Positions 1-9,639 of a stretch of DNA of 64,000 nucleotides are shown here, one piece after another; the first letter of the stretch is position 1; each line of letters begins with the position of its first letter. The stretch lies in contig CAWJAY010000046.1 of the NCBI GenBank assembly GCA_963840925.1, positions 186,001-250,000 of the forward strand, in the 5' to 3' direction. Origin of the DNA: DATAOG01 sp963840925 (GTDB lineage Bacteria; Pseudomonadota; Alphaproteobacteria; Geminicoccales; Geminicoccaceae). The notes beneath the pieces are model-generated. The model saw only the letters and a list, made by a program, of their open reading frames with translations. It did no database searches and had not been told where the DNA came from. The position numbers and the translations under genes were made by a program.

Positions 1-2499
1 TCATCTACGAGCCGCTCGCCGACCGCAGAAGCCGCGCGATCAACGAGATCGCCAGGGCGCTCAAGGGCGCCGAGCCACCTCTATCTCGCCACCGACCCCG
101 ACCGCGAGGGCGAGGCGATCTCCTGGCATCTGGTCGCGGCGCTCGAAGGAGCTGCGGCGCGATCAACGGCGTCGAGGTCAAGCGGGTCGTGTTCCACGAG
201 ATCACCCGGCGCGCCGTGCTCGAGGCGATGCGCCATCCGCGCGACCTCGACACCGACCTGATCGACGCCTACCAGGCGCGCCGCGCGCTCGACTACCTGG
301 TCGGCTTCACGCTCTCGCCGGTGCTGTGGCGCAAGCTCCAGGGCTCGCGCTCGGCCGGCCGGGTGCAGTCGGTGGCGCTGCGGCTGATCTGCGAGCGCGA
401 GGCCGAGATCGAGGCGTTCCGGCCGCGCGAGTACTGGACGGTCGAGGCCGCGTTCACGACGCCCGCCGGCGCGACGTTCACCGCCCGCCTGACCCGCCTC
501 GACGGCAGCAAGCTGGAGAAGTTCGACCTCGCGCAGCGAGGCCGATGCCAAGCGCGCGGTGGCCGCGATCGAGGCGCGCCGAGTTCGCGGTCGAGAGCGT
601 CGAGAAGAAGCAGGTCCAGCGCCACCCGGCGCCGCCGTTCGCGACCTCGACGCTGCAGCAGGAGGCCTCGCGCAAGCTCGGCTTCGGCGCCGAGCGCACG
701 ATGCGCACCGCCCAGCGCCTGTTCGAGGGCATCGCGCTCGACGGCGAGACGCGTCGGCCTGATCACCTACATGCGCACCGACAGCGTCCAGATCTCGCGC
801 GAGGCGCTCGCCGCCTGCCGGCAGCAGATCGCGAAGCGCTACGGCGAGCGCTACCTCCCCGAGCAGCCGCGCGCCTATCGGACCCGGACCAAGAACGCCC
901 AGGAGGCGCACGAGGCGATCCGCCCGACCGACCTCGGCCGCGACGCCGGAGGCCGTCGCGCGCTTCCTCGACGACGACCAGCGCCGGCTCTACGAGCTGA
1001 TCTGGAAGCGGACGATGGCGAGCCAGATGGCGAGCGCGCTTGCTCGACCGGGTGACCGCCGATCTCGACCTCGACCGACGGCCAGGTCGGCTTTCGCGCG
1101 ACCGGCTCGACCGTCGCCTTCGACGGCTTCCTCACGGCTCTACCAGGAAGGCCGGGACGATCCGGCCCAGGACGACGACGAGGCGGGCGGCATCCTGCCG
1201 CCGATGGCGCCGGCCGATCCCTTGCGCCGCGGCGAGGTCACGCCCAAGCAGCACTTCACCGAGCCGCCGCCGCGCTACACCGAGGCGAGCCTGGTGCGCA
1301 AGCTCGAGGAGCTCGGCATCGGCCGGCCCTCGACCTACGCCAGCATCATCTCCGTGCTGCAGGACCGCGACTACGTGCGCCTGGAGCAGCAAGCGCTTCT
1401 GGCCCGAGGACCGCGGCCGGCTGGTCACCGCGTTCCTGGTCGCGTTCTTCGACCAGTACGTGCAGCCCGGCTTCACCGCCGATCTGGAGGGTCAGCTCGA
1501 CGACGTCGCCGCCGGCGCGCGGCACTGGAAGCAGGTGCTGCGCGAGTTCTGGGACCCGTTCAGCGGCCAGGTCGACGAGGTCAAGGAGCGCCGGGTCGCC
1601 GAGGTCATCGACGCGCTCAACGAGCTGCTGGCGCCGCATCTTGTTCCCGCCGCGCGAGGGCGGCGGCGACCCGCGCGTCTGCCCGCTGTGCGGCGCGGGC
1701 CGGCTCAGCCTGAAGCTCGGCCGGTTCGGCGCCTTCGTCGGCTGCTCGAACTACCCGGAGTGCCGCTTCACCCGCCGGCTCGGGGTCAAGCCCGATGCCG
1801 AGCAGGCCAACCGCCGAGCTCAACCAGCGTCTGATCGGGGTCGACCCGGGAACGCACGAGGAGGTGCTGCTCAAGCGCGGGCCGTATGGCCCCTACGTCC
1901 AGCGCGGCCACGGCGAGACCCTCAAACGCTCGTCGCTGCCGCCCAACCTCGAGCCGGCCGAGCTCGGGCTCGAGACCGCGCTGGCGCTGCTCGCGCTGCC
2001 GCGCGAGTTCGGCCGCCACCCCGAGAGCGGCCAGCCGATCGAGGCCGGCATCAACCGCTACGGCCCCTATATCAAGCACGATCGCTTCGTCCGGCTCGGG
2101 GCCGACGACGACGTGCTGACCATCGGCATGAACCGCGCGATCGCGCTGCTGGCCGAGGCCGGCACCAGGCAGCGTCCGGCGCCCAAGGCGCTCAAGGAGC
2201 TCGGCGCCCATCCCAAGGACGGCCGGCCGATCACGCTCTACCAGGGGCGCTTCGGCCCCTACCTCAAGCACGGCCGCCAGAACGCCAGCCTGCGCAAGGG
2301 CGACAGCCCGGACGAGCTGACCCTCGAGCGGGCGGTCCAGCTGCTCGCGGAGCGCGCCGCCAAGGGTAAGGCCGGCAAGGCCAAGGGCGCGGCTGCGGCG
2401 GGGCCCAAACCGGCCGGCAAGGCCGCGAGCAAGAGCTCCGGCCAAGCCGGGAAGGGCCGCGGCCGGAGTGCGAGCATGAAGAAGGCGGCCGCCCAGTGA
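1..2499 (+). CDS. topA: DNA topoisomerase I (5'-truncated by window, many frameshifts)
   Basis: Type IA topoisomerase that relaxes negatively supercoiled DNA through a 5'-phosphotyrosine. The window opens inside the Toprim region, where YLATDPDREGEA is read near 81-120. The active-site motif GLITYMRTDS lies near 755-790, and a Cys4 zinc motif (CPLCG...CSNYPEC) near 1680-1765. Three C-terminal repeats of the G-RFGPYLKHG type follow at 1870-2290, then a Lys/Ala-rich tail typical of alphaproteobacterial TopA. The reading frame breaks about 13 times (near 75, 144, 161, 534, 580, 751, 948, 1041, 1076, 1137, 1390, 1641, 1812). Each break is repaired by removing one base, and every segment then matches TopA in order. 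From 1812 to the stop the frame is clean. The gene is essential in most bacteria, so I infer sequence error, not decay. rnr follows after 55 bases. Confidence 0.9.
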
Positions 2500-2554
2500 C
2501 CGCTCGAGTGAACGCGAGCGCCGGGCCCGCCGGCCGCCAGCGGATCTGAATTCG

Positions 2555-4801
2555 GTGGCCAAAACGGTCGCCGGCCGGCCGCGGTCGCCATCGGCCGGGC
2601 GGCTGCCGAGCCGGGACGAGCTGCGGAGCTACCTCGAGAGCAACCCCGACGAGGCGACGGTGCGCGATCTCGCGCGCGCCTTCCGGCTCAAGGGAGCGGA
2701 TCGGACCGCGCTGAAAGACCTGCTCCGCGAGCTGCAGCCGCGCGGCCCGCCGTGGCCTGCGGCCGACGGGCAGGACCGGGCGATTGCCATCGGTTGCGGT
2801 GCTCGAGGTGATCGGAATCGATCCCGATGGCGAGCTGCTGGCCAAGCCCGCGGCGGAGGCGCAGCAAGCTCCGGATCAGGCGCCGATCGTGCTGCTGCCC
2901 GACGCGGTGCGCGGGCGGGCGCCGGCGATCGGCGACCGTGTGCTGGCGCGGATCGGCAAGCGGGGCGAGCCGCACGGCCAGATCATCCGCATCCTGCCGC
3001 GGGCGCCGGCGCGCGTGATCGGCACGGTCGAGCGCGTCGGCGAGCGCTTCGCGATCCGGCCGGTCGGCGCCAAGGCGCGCGAGCTCGAGCTGCCCGCCGC
3101 CGATGCCGGCGGTGCGCAGCCGGGCGAGCTGGTGGTCGCCGAGCGGATCGGCACGCCTGCGCTCGGGCCCGATCGCGCCCGGGTCCTCGAGCGGCTCGGC
3201 CGGCCGGGCGATCCGCGCACGGTCTCGCTGCTCGCCGCGCACAGCCTGGAGCTCAGGATCGCTTTCCCACCCGAGCTCGAGGATCTGAGGGCGGCCGATC
3301 TGACGCCGTGGTCGACCGCGGGCCGGGCTGACCTGCGCGATCTGCCGCTGGTGACAATCGATGGCGCCGACGCCCGCGATTTCGACGACGCGGTCGCGGC
3401 GGCGCCCGACGACGACCCGGCCAACCCCGGCGGCTGGCAGGTCGTGGTCGCGATCGCCGACGTCGCCCATTACGTCCGGCCCGATGACCCGGTCGACCGC
3501 GAGGCCCGCCTGCGCGGCAACTCGGTCTATTTCCCCGACCGGGTCCTGCCGATGCTGCCGGAGGTGCTGTCCAACGACCTGTGCTCGCTGCGGCCGGGCG
3601 CGGAGCGCCCGTGCGTCGCGGTCTGCATGGTGTTCGACCGGCAGGGCCGCAAGCTTCGCCACCGGTTCCAGCGCGCCGTCATGCGCTCGCGGGCGAGGCT
3701 GACCTACGCCCAGGTGCAGGCGGCGGCGGACGGCGCGCCCGATGCGGCGAGCGCACCGCTGCTCGCGCCGGTGATCGCGGCCCCTCTATCGCGCGTTCGG
3801 GGCCCTGCTCGAGGCCCGCCGCCGGCGCGGCACCCTCGATCTCGATCTGCCCGAGACCGTGATCCGGCTCGAAGACGGCCGGCCGGTCGCGATCGAGCGC
3901 CACGCCCGGCTCGATTCCCACCGGCTGATCGAGGAGTTCATGATCGCCGCCAACGTCGCCGCGGCGGAAACTCTGGAGCAGGCCCGCTGGCCCTGCATGT
4001 ACCGGGTCCACGAGCGGCCCGACCCGGTCAAGCTCGAAGGCTTGGCGCAGCTGTTGCGAGCAGCTCGGCCTCGGGCGCGGCCGGGGCGATCTGGCGCGGC
4101 CGCGGGACGTCGCGCGACTGCTCGAGCGCCTGCGCGATCACGAGCTGGCGCCGCTGATCTCCAACCTGTTGCTGCGGGCGCAGAGCCAGGCGGTCTACAG
4201 CCCGCGCAACCTCGGCCACTACGGCCTGAACCTCGGGCGCTACGCCCACTTCACCTCGCCGATCCGGCGCTATTCGGACCTTCTGGTCCACCGCGCGCTG
4301 ATTCGGGCGCAGCGGCTGGGCGAGGGCGGGCTGCCCGATGCCGGCGTCGAGTGGCACGAGCTCGGCGCCTGGCTGTCGCGCTGCGAGCGCCAGGCGATGG
4401 AGGCCGAGCGCAGCGCCCGCGCGCGCTTCACCGCGATGCTGCTGGCCGAGCAGATCGGCAGCGCGTTCGACGCGACCGTGGTCAGCGTGCAGCGCTTCGG
4501 CCTGTTCGTGCAGCTGACCGAGACGCTGGCCGATGGCCTCGTGCCGATCGGCTCGCTCGGCGCCGAGTTCTTCGCCCACGATCCCGGCCGGCACGCTCTG
4601 ATCGGCCAGCAGAGCGGGACCGCGTTCGCGCTCGGCGACCGGGTCCGGGTCGAGCTGGTCGAGGTCGATGCGCTCGCCGGCCAGCTCGCCTTTCGCCTGC
4701 TCGAGCACAGCCCGGGGGCCGCGGCGCTCGCCGCCGCCGAGGCATGGCGCCATCAGGCCCGCCGTCCCGGCCGGGCACGCAGCCGCCCGCGCCGGCGCTA
4801 G
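2555..4801 (+). CDS. rnr: Ribonuclease R (three frameshifts)
   Basis: Hydrolytic 3'-5' exoribonuclease of the RNB/RNase II family, acting on structured RNA and in RNA quality control. The order is an N-terminal winged-helix-like segment, cold-shock-like domains, the RNB catalytic core, then a C-terminal S1 domain. The core shows the acidic cluster TIDGADARDFDDAV near 3355-3395, NSVYFPDRVLPMLPE, and HFTSPIRRYSDLLVHR near 4250-4290. The S1 domain begins at FDATVVSVQRFGLFVQL. The start is a GTG at 2555. The frame shifts near 2783, 3785 and 4058; each is repaired by dropping one base and the joined protein has normal RNase R length. It probably shares a transcript with topA. A basic Arg-rich tail ends the protein, as is common for RNase R. 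Confidence 0.9.
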
Positions 4802-4883
4802 CCAGCTTCGAGACTCGCTTGAACCCGAAAAGGCCCGCGACTATGTTCGCTGCGAGCCGCGATCCAGCCGCGAGGGGCATGCA

Positions 4884-5051
4884 ATGGCCAAACCCAACAC
4901 CGTGCTGATCAAGCTGGTCAGCAGCGCCGGCACCGGGACCTTCTATACCACCAAGAAGAACCCACGGAAGACCACCGAGAAGATGAGCCTGCGCAAATAC
5001 GACCCGAAGATCCGCAAGCACGTCGAGTTCAAGGAGGCCAAGATCAAGTAG
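4884..5051 (+). CDS. rpmG: 50S ribosomal protein L33
   Basis: A 55-residue large-subunit ribosomal protein, full length for L33. It starts MAKPNTVLIKLVSSAGTGTF and has the YTTKKNPRKTTEKM core. It carries no cysteines, so it is the zinc-independent (C-minus) form. The ATG at 4884 is preceded by a GAGGGG ribosome-binding site. It lies 82 bases after rnr and is followed by a strong hairpin, so it may end this transcription unit. Confidence 0.97.
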   Translation: MAKPNTVLIKLVSSAGTGTFYTTKKNPRKTTEKMSLRKYDPKIRKHVEFKEAKIK

Positions 5052-5083
5052 GCCGGGCGAGCTCGGACCCCGATCGGCAACCC

Positions 5084-5114
5084 CGGGCCGCGGCGACGCG
5101 GCCCGCGCCATTTT
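5084..5114 (+). terminator. Likely intrinsic terminator after rpmG
   Basis: A perfect 9-bp GC stem (5084-5092 pairs with 5097-5105) with a 4-base loop, then CGCCA and four T residues. The T tract is short and set back by five bases, so efficiency is uncertain. The position, 33 bases after the rpmG stop, fits a terminator. Confidence 0.5.
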
Positions 5115-5121
5115 GAGCGGC

Positions 5122-5150
5122 TTGCAGCCGAATCCGTTAACGTATATTTA
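5122..5150 (+). promoter_or_regulatory. Candidate sigma70-type promoter for the OmpA-like gene
   Basis: TTGCAG at 5122-5127, a 17-base spacer, and TATTTA at 5145-5150 within an AT-rich patch that stands out from the GC-rich surroundings. It lies about 80 bases before the ATG at 5229 and just after the rpmG hairpin. It was found by eye only. Confidence 0.45.
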
Positions 5151-5228
5151 AATCTATGGGCGAAAGATCGCCGCTCAGGCTCGCCTCATGGGTGGGCGGC
5201 CACTGATCGTGAAGGGATCGCTGCAGCG

Positions 5229-6617
5229 ATGATACCGCGCCGCACGATAGAGACCACGACATCGGTTCGAGCCTTGCTGATCGCCACCGGCTTGAGCGCG
5301 GGCCTGGCCTTCGGCACGCCGGCGCAGGTCGCGGCGGCTGACGACCGACTTCTGCAGCCGACCCCTTTGATCCTCAAGGACGGGCGAATCGCCAACGTCT
5401 CGGTCCATGTGCTCGCCTTTCCGCCCGGCGAGTCGGTGTTGGGCGCGGCCACCGGCCAGCGCCTTGTCGATCTGAGCGCTCAGCTGGCGAACGACTGCTT
5501 TCTGACCGCCCAGGTGATCGGGCACGTCGGCTCGGGCGAGGTCGGGAACGACACGCTGAGCGCGCACCGGCTGGCGCGCGCCCGCGCCGACGCGGTCCAG
5601 GCGTCGCTGATCGCGGACGGCCTGCCGGCCAAGTCGATCGCGAGCGTCTGGGATTGGCAGTTCATGGTGCGCGAGCCGCGCGCGACGCTCTGGGTCTTCC
5701 GCCTGACGCCCGGCGAGGACTGCGAGGGCACCGCGCTGGAGTCCACGCCGGCCCTGGTGGCCGACGCCCAATCGCCGCCGGCGCCAGCCTCGACGGGCGA
5801 GGCTCGGCCCGCCGTGCCGGCGCGCACCGAGGCGCGTGCTGAGCCGCTGCCGGCGAGGACCCGGGTTGGCGATCCGCAAACCGCGCCCGATCGGCCGGCC
5901 GCGGTCGTCCGGGCGGCCGAAGCGGCGCCGGTGGTCACGCTGCCCGCCGCGGCGCCGCGGCCGCCGGCGGCGGTGCCGAGCGTCACCCAAGCCCTGCCGG
6001 CGGTGAGCCCGACCGCGGCCAAGGCGCTGGCCAGCCGGCCCGAGGCGGATGCCAGCCGGCCCGAGGTGACCGCGGCGGTCAGCCAGCCCGAGGCCACTGC
6101 GGCCGCCAGCCGGCCCAAGGTCACTGCGGCTGCCAGCCAGCCCGCAGCCGAGCCGCGCGCTACGGTCAACGGCAAGCCCGTGTCGAGCCAGGTTCCGGAG
6201 GTCGTGGCCGCGCTGCCGGCGCGCCCGGTCGAGCCGGCCGCCAAGCCTGCGCCAGTCGCCAAATCTGCGCCGGCCGCTGCCGGCCAGCAGGAGCTGGTCA
6301 TCACCTTCCCGACCAACAGCAGCTATTTCCCGCCCGGCACGGCCGCCGAGCTGCAAACGCTGCTTCAGCATCTGGGCGCCGGCCAGGGCTATCAGGTGGT
6401 CGTGGTGGCGAGCGTCAGCGGCTCCGAGAGGGTGGTCGGCGCCGAGACCCCCGAAGAGGCGGCCCAGTATAACCAATGGCTGGCCGAGCGGCGGGTCGAG
6501 CGCGTGCGCAACTGGCTCGATCAAAACCTCAACGGCAATGCTGTGCAGATCAATCCGGAGTATCGCGCCGACGACGCTTCGCGTCAGGTCGTGGTTCGCC
6601 TCGTCCGACCCGGTTAG
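5229..6617 (+). CDS. Secreted protein with two OmpA-like domains
   Basis: A 462-residue protein with a signal peptide (basic start, then a hydrophobic stretch ending near AQVAAA, residue 37). A first OmpA-like module spans about residues 50-160 (HVGSGEVGNDTLSAHRLARARADAV). A low-complexity Ala/Pro/Thr linker of about 190 residues follows, with short repeats of the ASRPEV/TAAVSQPEA kind at about 6030-6150. A second OmpA-like module ends the protein (LVITFPTNSSYFPPGTAAELQ, then ERRVERVRNWLDQN). OmpA-like domains usually bind peptidoglycan, so a periplasmic or outer-membrane-linked role is likely. The linker may span the periplasm. It stands alone with its own candidate promoter. The exact family is not recognised. 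Confidence 0.7.
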   Translation: MIPRRTIETTTSVRALLIATGLSAGLAFGTPAQVAAADDRLLQPTPLILKDGRIANVSVHVLAFPPGESVLGAATGQRLVDLSAQLANDCFLTAQVIGHVGSGEVGNDTLSAHRLARARADAVQASLIADGLPAKSIASVWDWQFMVREPRATLWVFRLTPGEDCEGTALESTPALVADAQSPPAPASTGEARPAVPARTEARAEPLPARTRVGDPQTAPDRPAAVVRAAEAAPVVTLPAAAPRPPAAVPSVTQALPAVSPTAAKALASRPEADASRPEVTAAVSQPEATAAASRPKVTAAASQPAAEPRATVNGKPVSSQVPEVVAALPARPVEPAAKPAPVAKSAPAAAGQQELVITFPTNSSYFPPGTAAELQTLLQHLGAGQGYQVVVVASVSGSERVVGAETPEEAAQYNQWLAERRVERVRNWLDQNLNGNAVQINPEYRADDASRQVVVRLVRPG

Positions 6618-6805
6618 GAACCGGCGCCGGACGAGCGCCCGCGCCGCCTGAGCCGCCGGCCGCAGGTTCGGGGCCCGATCCGGCCCCTGGCGTCGGCGCG
6701 TGGCGCCGCTATGCTGGTGCCCCCCAATGCTGGCACCGGTGATCGTTGCGCGCATGTCGGTTCTGCGACCCCGCCTCGTGATCTTGGCCCGATGAGGCGA
6801 GCCGG

Positions 6806-7723
6806 ATGACCCCTGCGTTGGGCATCGACCTCGGCGGCAGCAAGATCGAGATCATCGCGCTGGCGGAATCCGGCGCGGTGCTGCTGCGGCGGCGGCGGCA
6901 GAGCCCGCGCGGCAGCTATCAACAGACCCTGGAGGCGATCCGCACGCTGGTGCTCGAGGCAGAGGCCGACCTGGGCGCGCGCGGCACGCTTGGCTTCGGA
7001 ACCCCGGGAGCGATTTCCCCGGCATCGGGGCTGATGAAGAACTCGAACTCGACTTGGTTGAACGGCCGGCCGCTCGACCGCGACCTCGCCCGGTACCTGG
7101 AGCGGCCGATCGCGCTCGCCAACGACGCCGATTGCCTGGCCCTGTCCGAGGCGACCGACGGCGCCGCCGCCGGGGCGGCCAGCGTGTTCGCGGTGATCCT
7201 CGGCACCGGCGTCGGCGGCGGCCTTGCGATCCACGGCCGCGTGCTTGCGGGGCCCAATGCGATCGCGGGCGAATGGGGTCACAACCCGTTGCCCTGGCCG
7301 CAACCGTCCGAATTGCCCGGGCCGCCCTGCTACTGCGGGCTTCGCGGCTGCATCGAAACGTGGCTGTCGGGGCCGGGCCTCGCGCGCGACTATCGCGCCG
7401 CGACCGGAATCGAGCGGGACTCGCCGGCGATCGTGGCGGCGGCGGCCGACGGCGACGCCGCCGCCGAGGCGGCGCTCTGCCGTTACGAGGACCGCCTCGC
7501 GCGCGGCCTCGCGACCGTGATCAACATCCTCGATCCGGCGACGATCGTGCTCGGCGGCGGCGTCTCCAATCTCGAGCGCCTGTACCCGCGCGTGCCCGCG
7601 ATCTGGCAGCGCTACGTCTTCTCGGATGCGGTCGCGACCCGGCTGCTGCCGCCGATGCACGGCGATTCCTCGGGCGTGCGCGGCGCTGCCTGGCTCGGCC
7701 GCAACCGGGCCCTCGTGGCCTGA
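6806..7723 (+). CDS. mak: ROK-family fructokinase
   Basis: ATP-dependent sugar kinase of the ROK family, 305 residues. It is close along its length to what I recall of E. coli Mak (fructokinase): IDLGGSKIE phosphate-binding motif at the N-terminus, MKNSNSTWLNGRP, LANDADCLA with the catalytic Asp, ILGTGVGGG, and the ROK zinc site GHNPLPW...CYCGLRGCIETW. The end HGDSSGVRGAAWL is also Mak-like. Fructose phosphorylation is therefore the best guess; related ROK kinases act on GlcNAc or mannose. It is monocistronic and convergent with eipB. Confidence 0.85.
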   Translation: MTPALGIDLGGSKIEIIALAESGAVLLRRRRQSPRGSYQQTLEAIRTLVLEAEADLGARGTLGFGTPGAISPASGLMKNSNSTWLNGRPLDRDLARYLERPIALANDADCLALSEATDGAAAGAASVFAVILGTGVGGGLAIHGRVLAGPNAIAGEWGHNPLPWPQPSELPGPPCYCGLRGCIETWLSGPGLARDYRAATGIERDSPAIVAAAADGDAAAEAALCRYEDRLARGLATVINILDPATIVLGGGVSNLERLYPRVPAIWQRYVFSDAVATRLLPPMHGDSSGVRGAAWLGRNRALVA

Positions 7724-7778
7724 CCGACGCGGGCTCGGAAGAGCTCGTTGACCGAGACCGCGAGGTCCAGGCCTGCCG

Positions 7779-8579
7779 CTAGCACTGCGGCCGGTCGAGC
7801 AGCTCGAGCTTCTCGAGCTTGGCCTCGAGGCTGAAGTCGCCGTAGTCGAGCACCAGATCGTGCAGGACGCCGTTCTCGCTCAGAACGAAGCTCGCCTCGA
7901 ACTCGGGCGTGTCGGTCGGGTGGTCGATGTTGTAATACGCCATGCTGATCGGCCAGGAGCGCCTTTCCAAGCTCTCGGCCGGATCGCCTTTGGGCCTCTC
8001 ATCGCGCGCCGCCCCGATCACGGAGGAGATCTGGGTCAGCGCGTCGTACCCCCAGCCGTCGAACACTTCATGGCTGAGGAACTGCACGCCTGCGCGCGCC
8101 CCAGCCAAGAGCCGCCGCAGATGGTCGGTCGGAAAGATCGTGCCGGACGGCAGCTTGACCTCCTTCTCCTCCGGCGACGAGAAATTCGCGAATCCGCCAC
8201 CGCTCGCCTCGAGCCGCGCCTCGCCGCGGTACTCCTTCTCGTTGCCGTCCAAATCGAAGCTCTGGATCGTGTACTGCAGGCGCGAGCCGTCGATCGCCTC
8301 CCAGCTGCTGAAGCGGACGTCGTGGCTGAAGCCCGAGCCTTCCTCGGTGCTCGCAACGAAGCTGAGCCGCTGGCGGGACAGCCAACCATCGCAGGCAAGG
8401 CGCCACTCGATCACGAGGCCCCCCCGCACGTCGATGAGCGCGCTGGTGCTCTGGCTGCCATGCAGGGCCAGGCGATAGGCGCCGACATGCGGCTCGAGCT
8501 CGCTCGTGGCACCGGCCGGCGTCATCCCGACCAGAAGTACGATCGCCGCCCAGAACCAGCTCTTGGCGATTGCTGTCAA
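7779..8579 (-). CDS. eipB: EipB-family cell-envelope integrity protein (DUF1849)
   Basis: A periplasmic beta-barrel-like protein known in alphaproteobacteria for envelope integrity. I choose the TTG at 8579 because it follows a perfect AAGGAGG ribosome-binding site. An upstream extension to 8708 would put a non-signal sequence in front of the signal peptide. The 266-residue product begins with a signal peptide (SWFWAAIVLLVG, cut near PAGATS) and then ELEPHVGAYRLAL, the usual start of mature DUF1849. The segments SGGLVIEWR-like, GFSHDVRFSSWEA and LPSGTIFPTDHLRRLL are family-like. It ends in a Cys, one residue after RPQ. Confidence 0.8.
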   Translation of the reverse strand: MTAIAKSWFWAAIVLLVGMTPAGATSELEPHVGAYRLALHGSQSTSALIDVRGGLVIEWRLACDGWLSRQRLSFVASTEEGSGFSHDVRFSSWEAIDGSRLQYTIQSFDLDGNEKEYRGEARLEASGGGFANFSSPEEKEVKLPSGTIFPTDHLRRLLAGARAGVQFLSHEVFDGWGYDALTQISSVIGAARDERPKGDPAESLERRSWPISMAYYNIDHPTDTPEFEASFVLSENGVLHDLVLDYGDFSLEAKLEKLELLDRPQC

Positions 8580-8670
8580 ATCGAGGCCTCCTTGCTTCCC
8601 CGCATGGTGGCACGATGCGCCCCGATCGGGTAGGAAAAACCGAGCTTGAAGCTCGGCCCGAGGACGCCCG

Positions 8671-9639
8671 ATGACCGCCAGCAAGCCCGTCGTGTTCGTG
8701 ACCCGCAAGCTGCCCGAGGCGGTCGAGCAGCGCCTGCTGCGCGACTACGAGCCCAGGCTCAACCGGGACGACCGGGTCTACGGACCGGACGAGCTGATCG
8801 AGGGCGCGAGCGGGGCGATCGCGATCCTGACCTGCGCGACCGATCCCTGGCCCGGGCCGCAGATCGAGCGCCTGCCGGACGGCGTGCGCGCGATCGCGAC
8901 CTTCTCGGTGGGCGTCGAGCACATCGATCTGGCCGCGGCGCGCGCGCGCGGCATCACCGTGACCAACACCCCCGATGTGCTGACCGAGGCGACCGCCGAC
9001 ATCGCGATCCTGTGCCTGTTGGGCGCGGCGCGCCGCGCGTTCGAGGCCGAAGCCCTGATCCGGACCGGCCGCTGGGCAGGCTGGACCCCGACCCAGCTAC
9101 TCGGCCTGGAGCTGTCCGGTACGGTTCTCGGCATCGTCGGCATGGGCCGGATCGGCCAGGCGGTCGCAACGCGTGCCCGTGGCTTCGGTATGCGCATCCA
9201 CTACTACAACCGGCAGCGGCTGTTGCCCGACCTCGAGCAGGGCGCCTGGTTTCATCATTCGCTCGCGTCGCTGCTACCGCAGGCCCGCTGCCTCAGTCTG
9301 CACTGCCCGGCCAGCCCCGAGACCCACCAATTGATCAATCGCGAAACCCTGGAGCTGCTGCCGCGGGGAGCCGTGCTGGTCAATACCGCCCGCGGCTCGC
9401 TGCTCGATGACGATGCGGTGCTCGATGCGCTCGCCAACGGCCAGCTGTTCGCCGCCGGCTTCGACGTTTACGCCGGCGAGCCGCATCTGCACCCCGGCTA
9501 CCGGACTCGGCGCAACTGCTTCCTTTTGCCCCACCTGGGCAGCGCCACGGTGGAGACGCGTAACGCCATGGGCTTCCGCTGCCTCGACAATCTCGACGCG
9601 CTGGTCGCCGGTCGCCCGGCGCCCGACGCGCTCAACTAG
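8671..9639 (+). CDS. D-2-hydroxyacid dehydrogenase (glyoxylate/hydroxypyruvate reductase-like)
   Basis: NAD(P)-dependent D-isomer 2-hydroxyacid dehydrogenase of 322 residues. It shows SVGVEHIDLAAA, the Rossmann motif GIVGMGRIGQAVA near residue 150, and the catalytic Arg (NTARGSLLDDDAV), Glu (YAGEPH) and His (LPHLGSAT). The overall pattern is that of glyoxylate reductase GyaR/GRHPR enzymes, which reduce glyoxylate or hydroxypyruvate. It starts ATG at 8671, divergent from eipB with 91 bases between. Its last 8 bases overlap the convergent agmatine deiminase gene. Confidence 0.85.
   Translation: MTASKPVVFVTRKLPEAVEQRLLRDYEPRLNRDDRVYGPDELIEGASGAIAILTCATDPWPGPQIERLPDGVRAIATFSVGVEHIDLAAARARGITVTNTPDVLTEATADIAILCLLGAARRAFEAEALIRTGRWAGWTPTQLLGLELSGTVLGIVGMGRIGQAVATRARGFGMRIHYYNRQRLLPDLEQGAWFHHSLASLLPQARCLSLHCPASPETHQLINRETLELLPRGAVLVNTARGSLLDDDAVLDALANGQLFAAGFDVYAGEPHLHPGYRTRRNCFLLPHLGSATVETRNAMGFRCLDNLDALVAGRPAPDALN

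Noticed and set aside
1..2000. Programmed ribosomal frameshifting in topA.
   Set aside because: More than ten shifts without a shared slippery motif or downstream structure is not compatible with programmed events, and other patches show the same on both strands.
6030..6150. Regular short repeats considered as a CRISPR-like array.
   Set aside because: The units are about 16 bases, contiguous and in frame, and encode the low-complexity linker of a secreted protein; there are no unique spacers.
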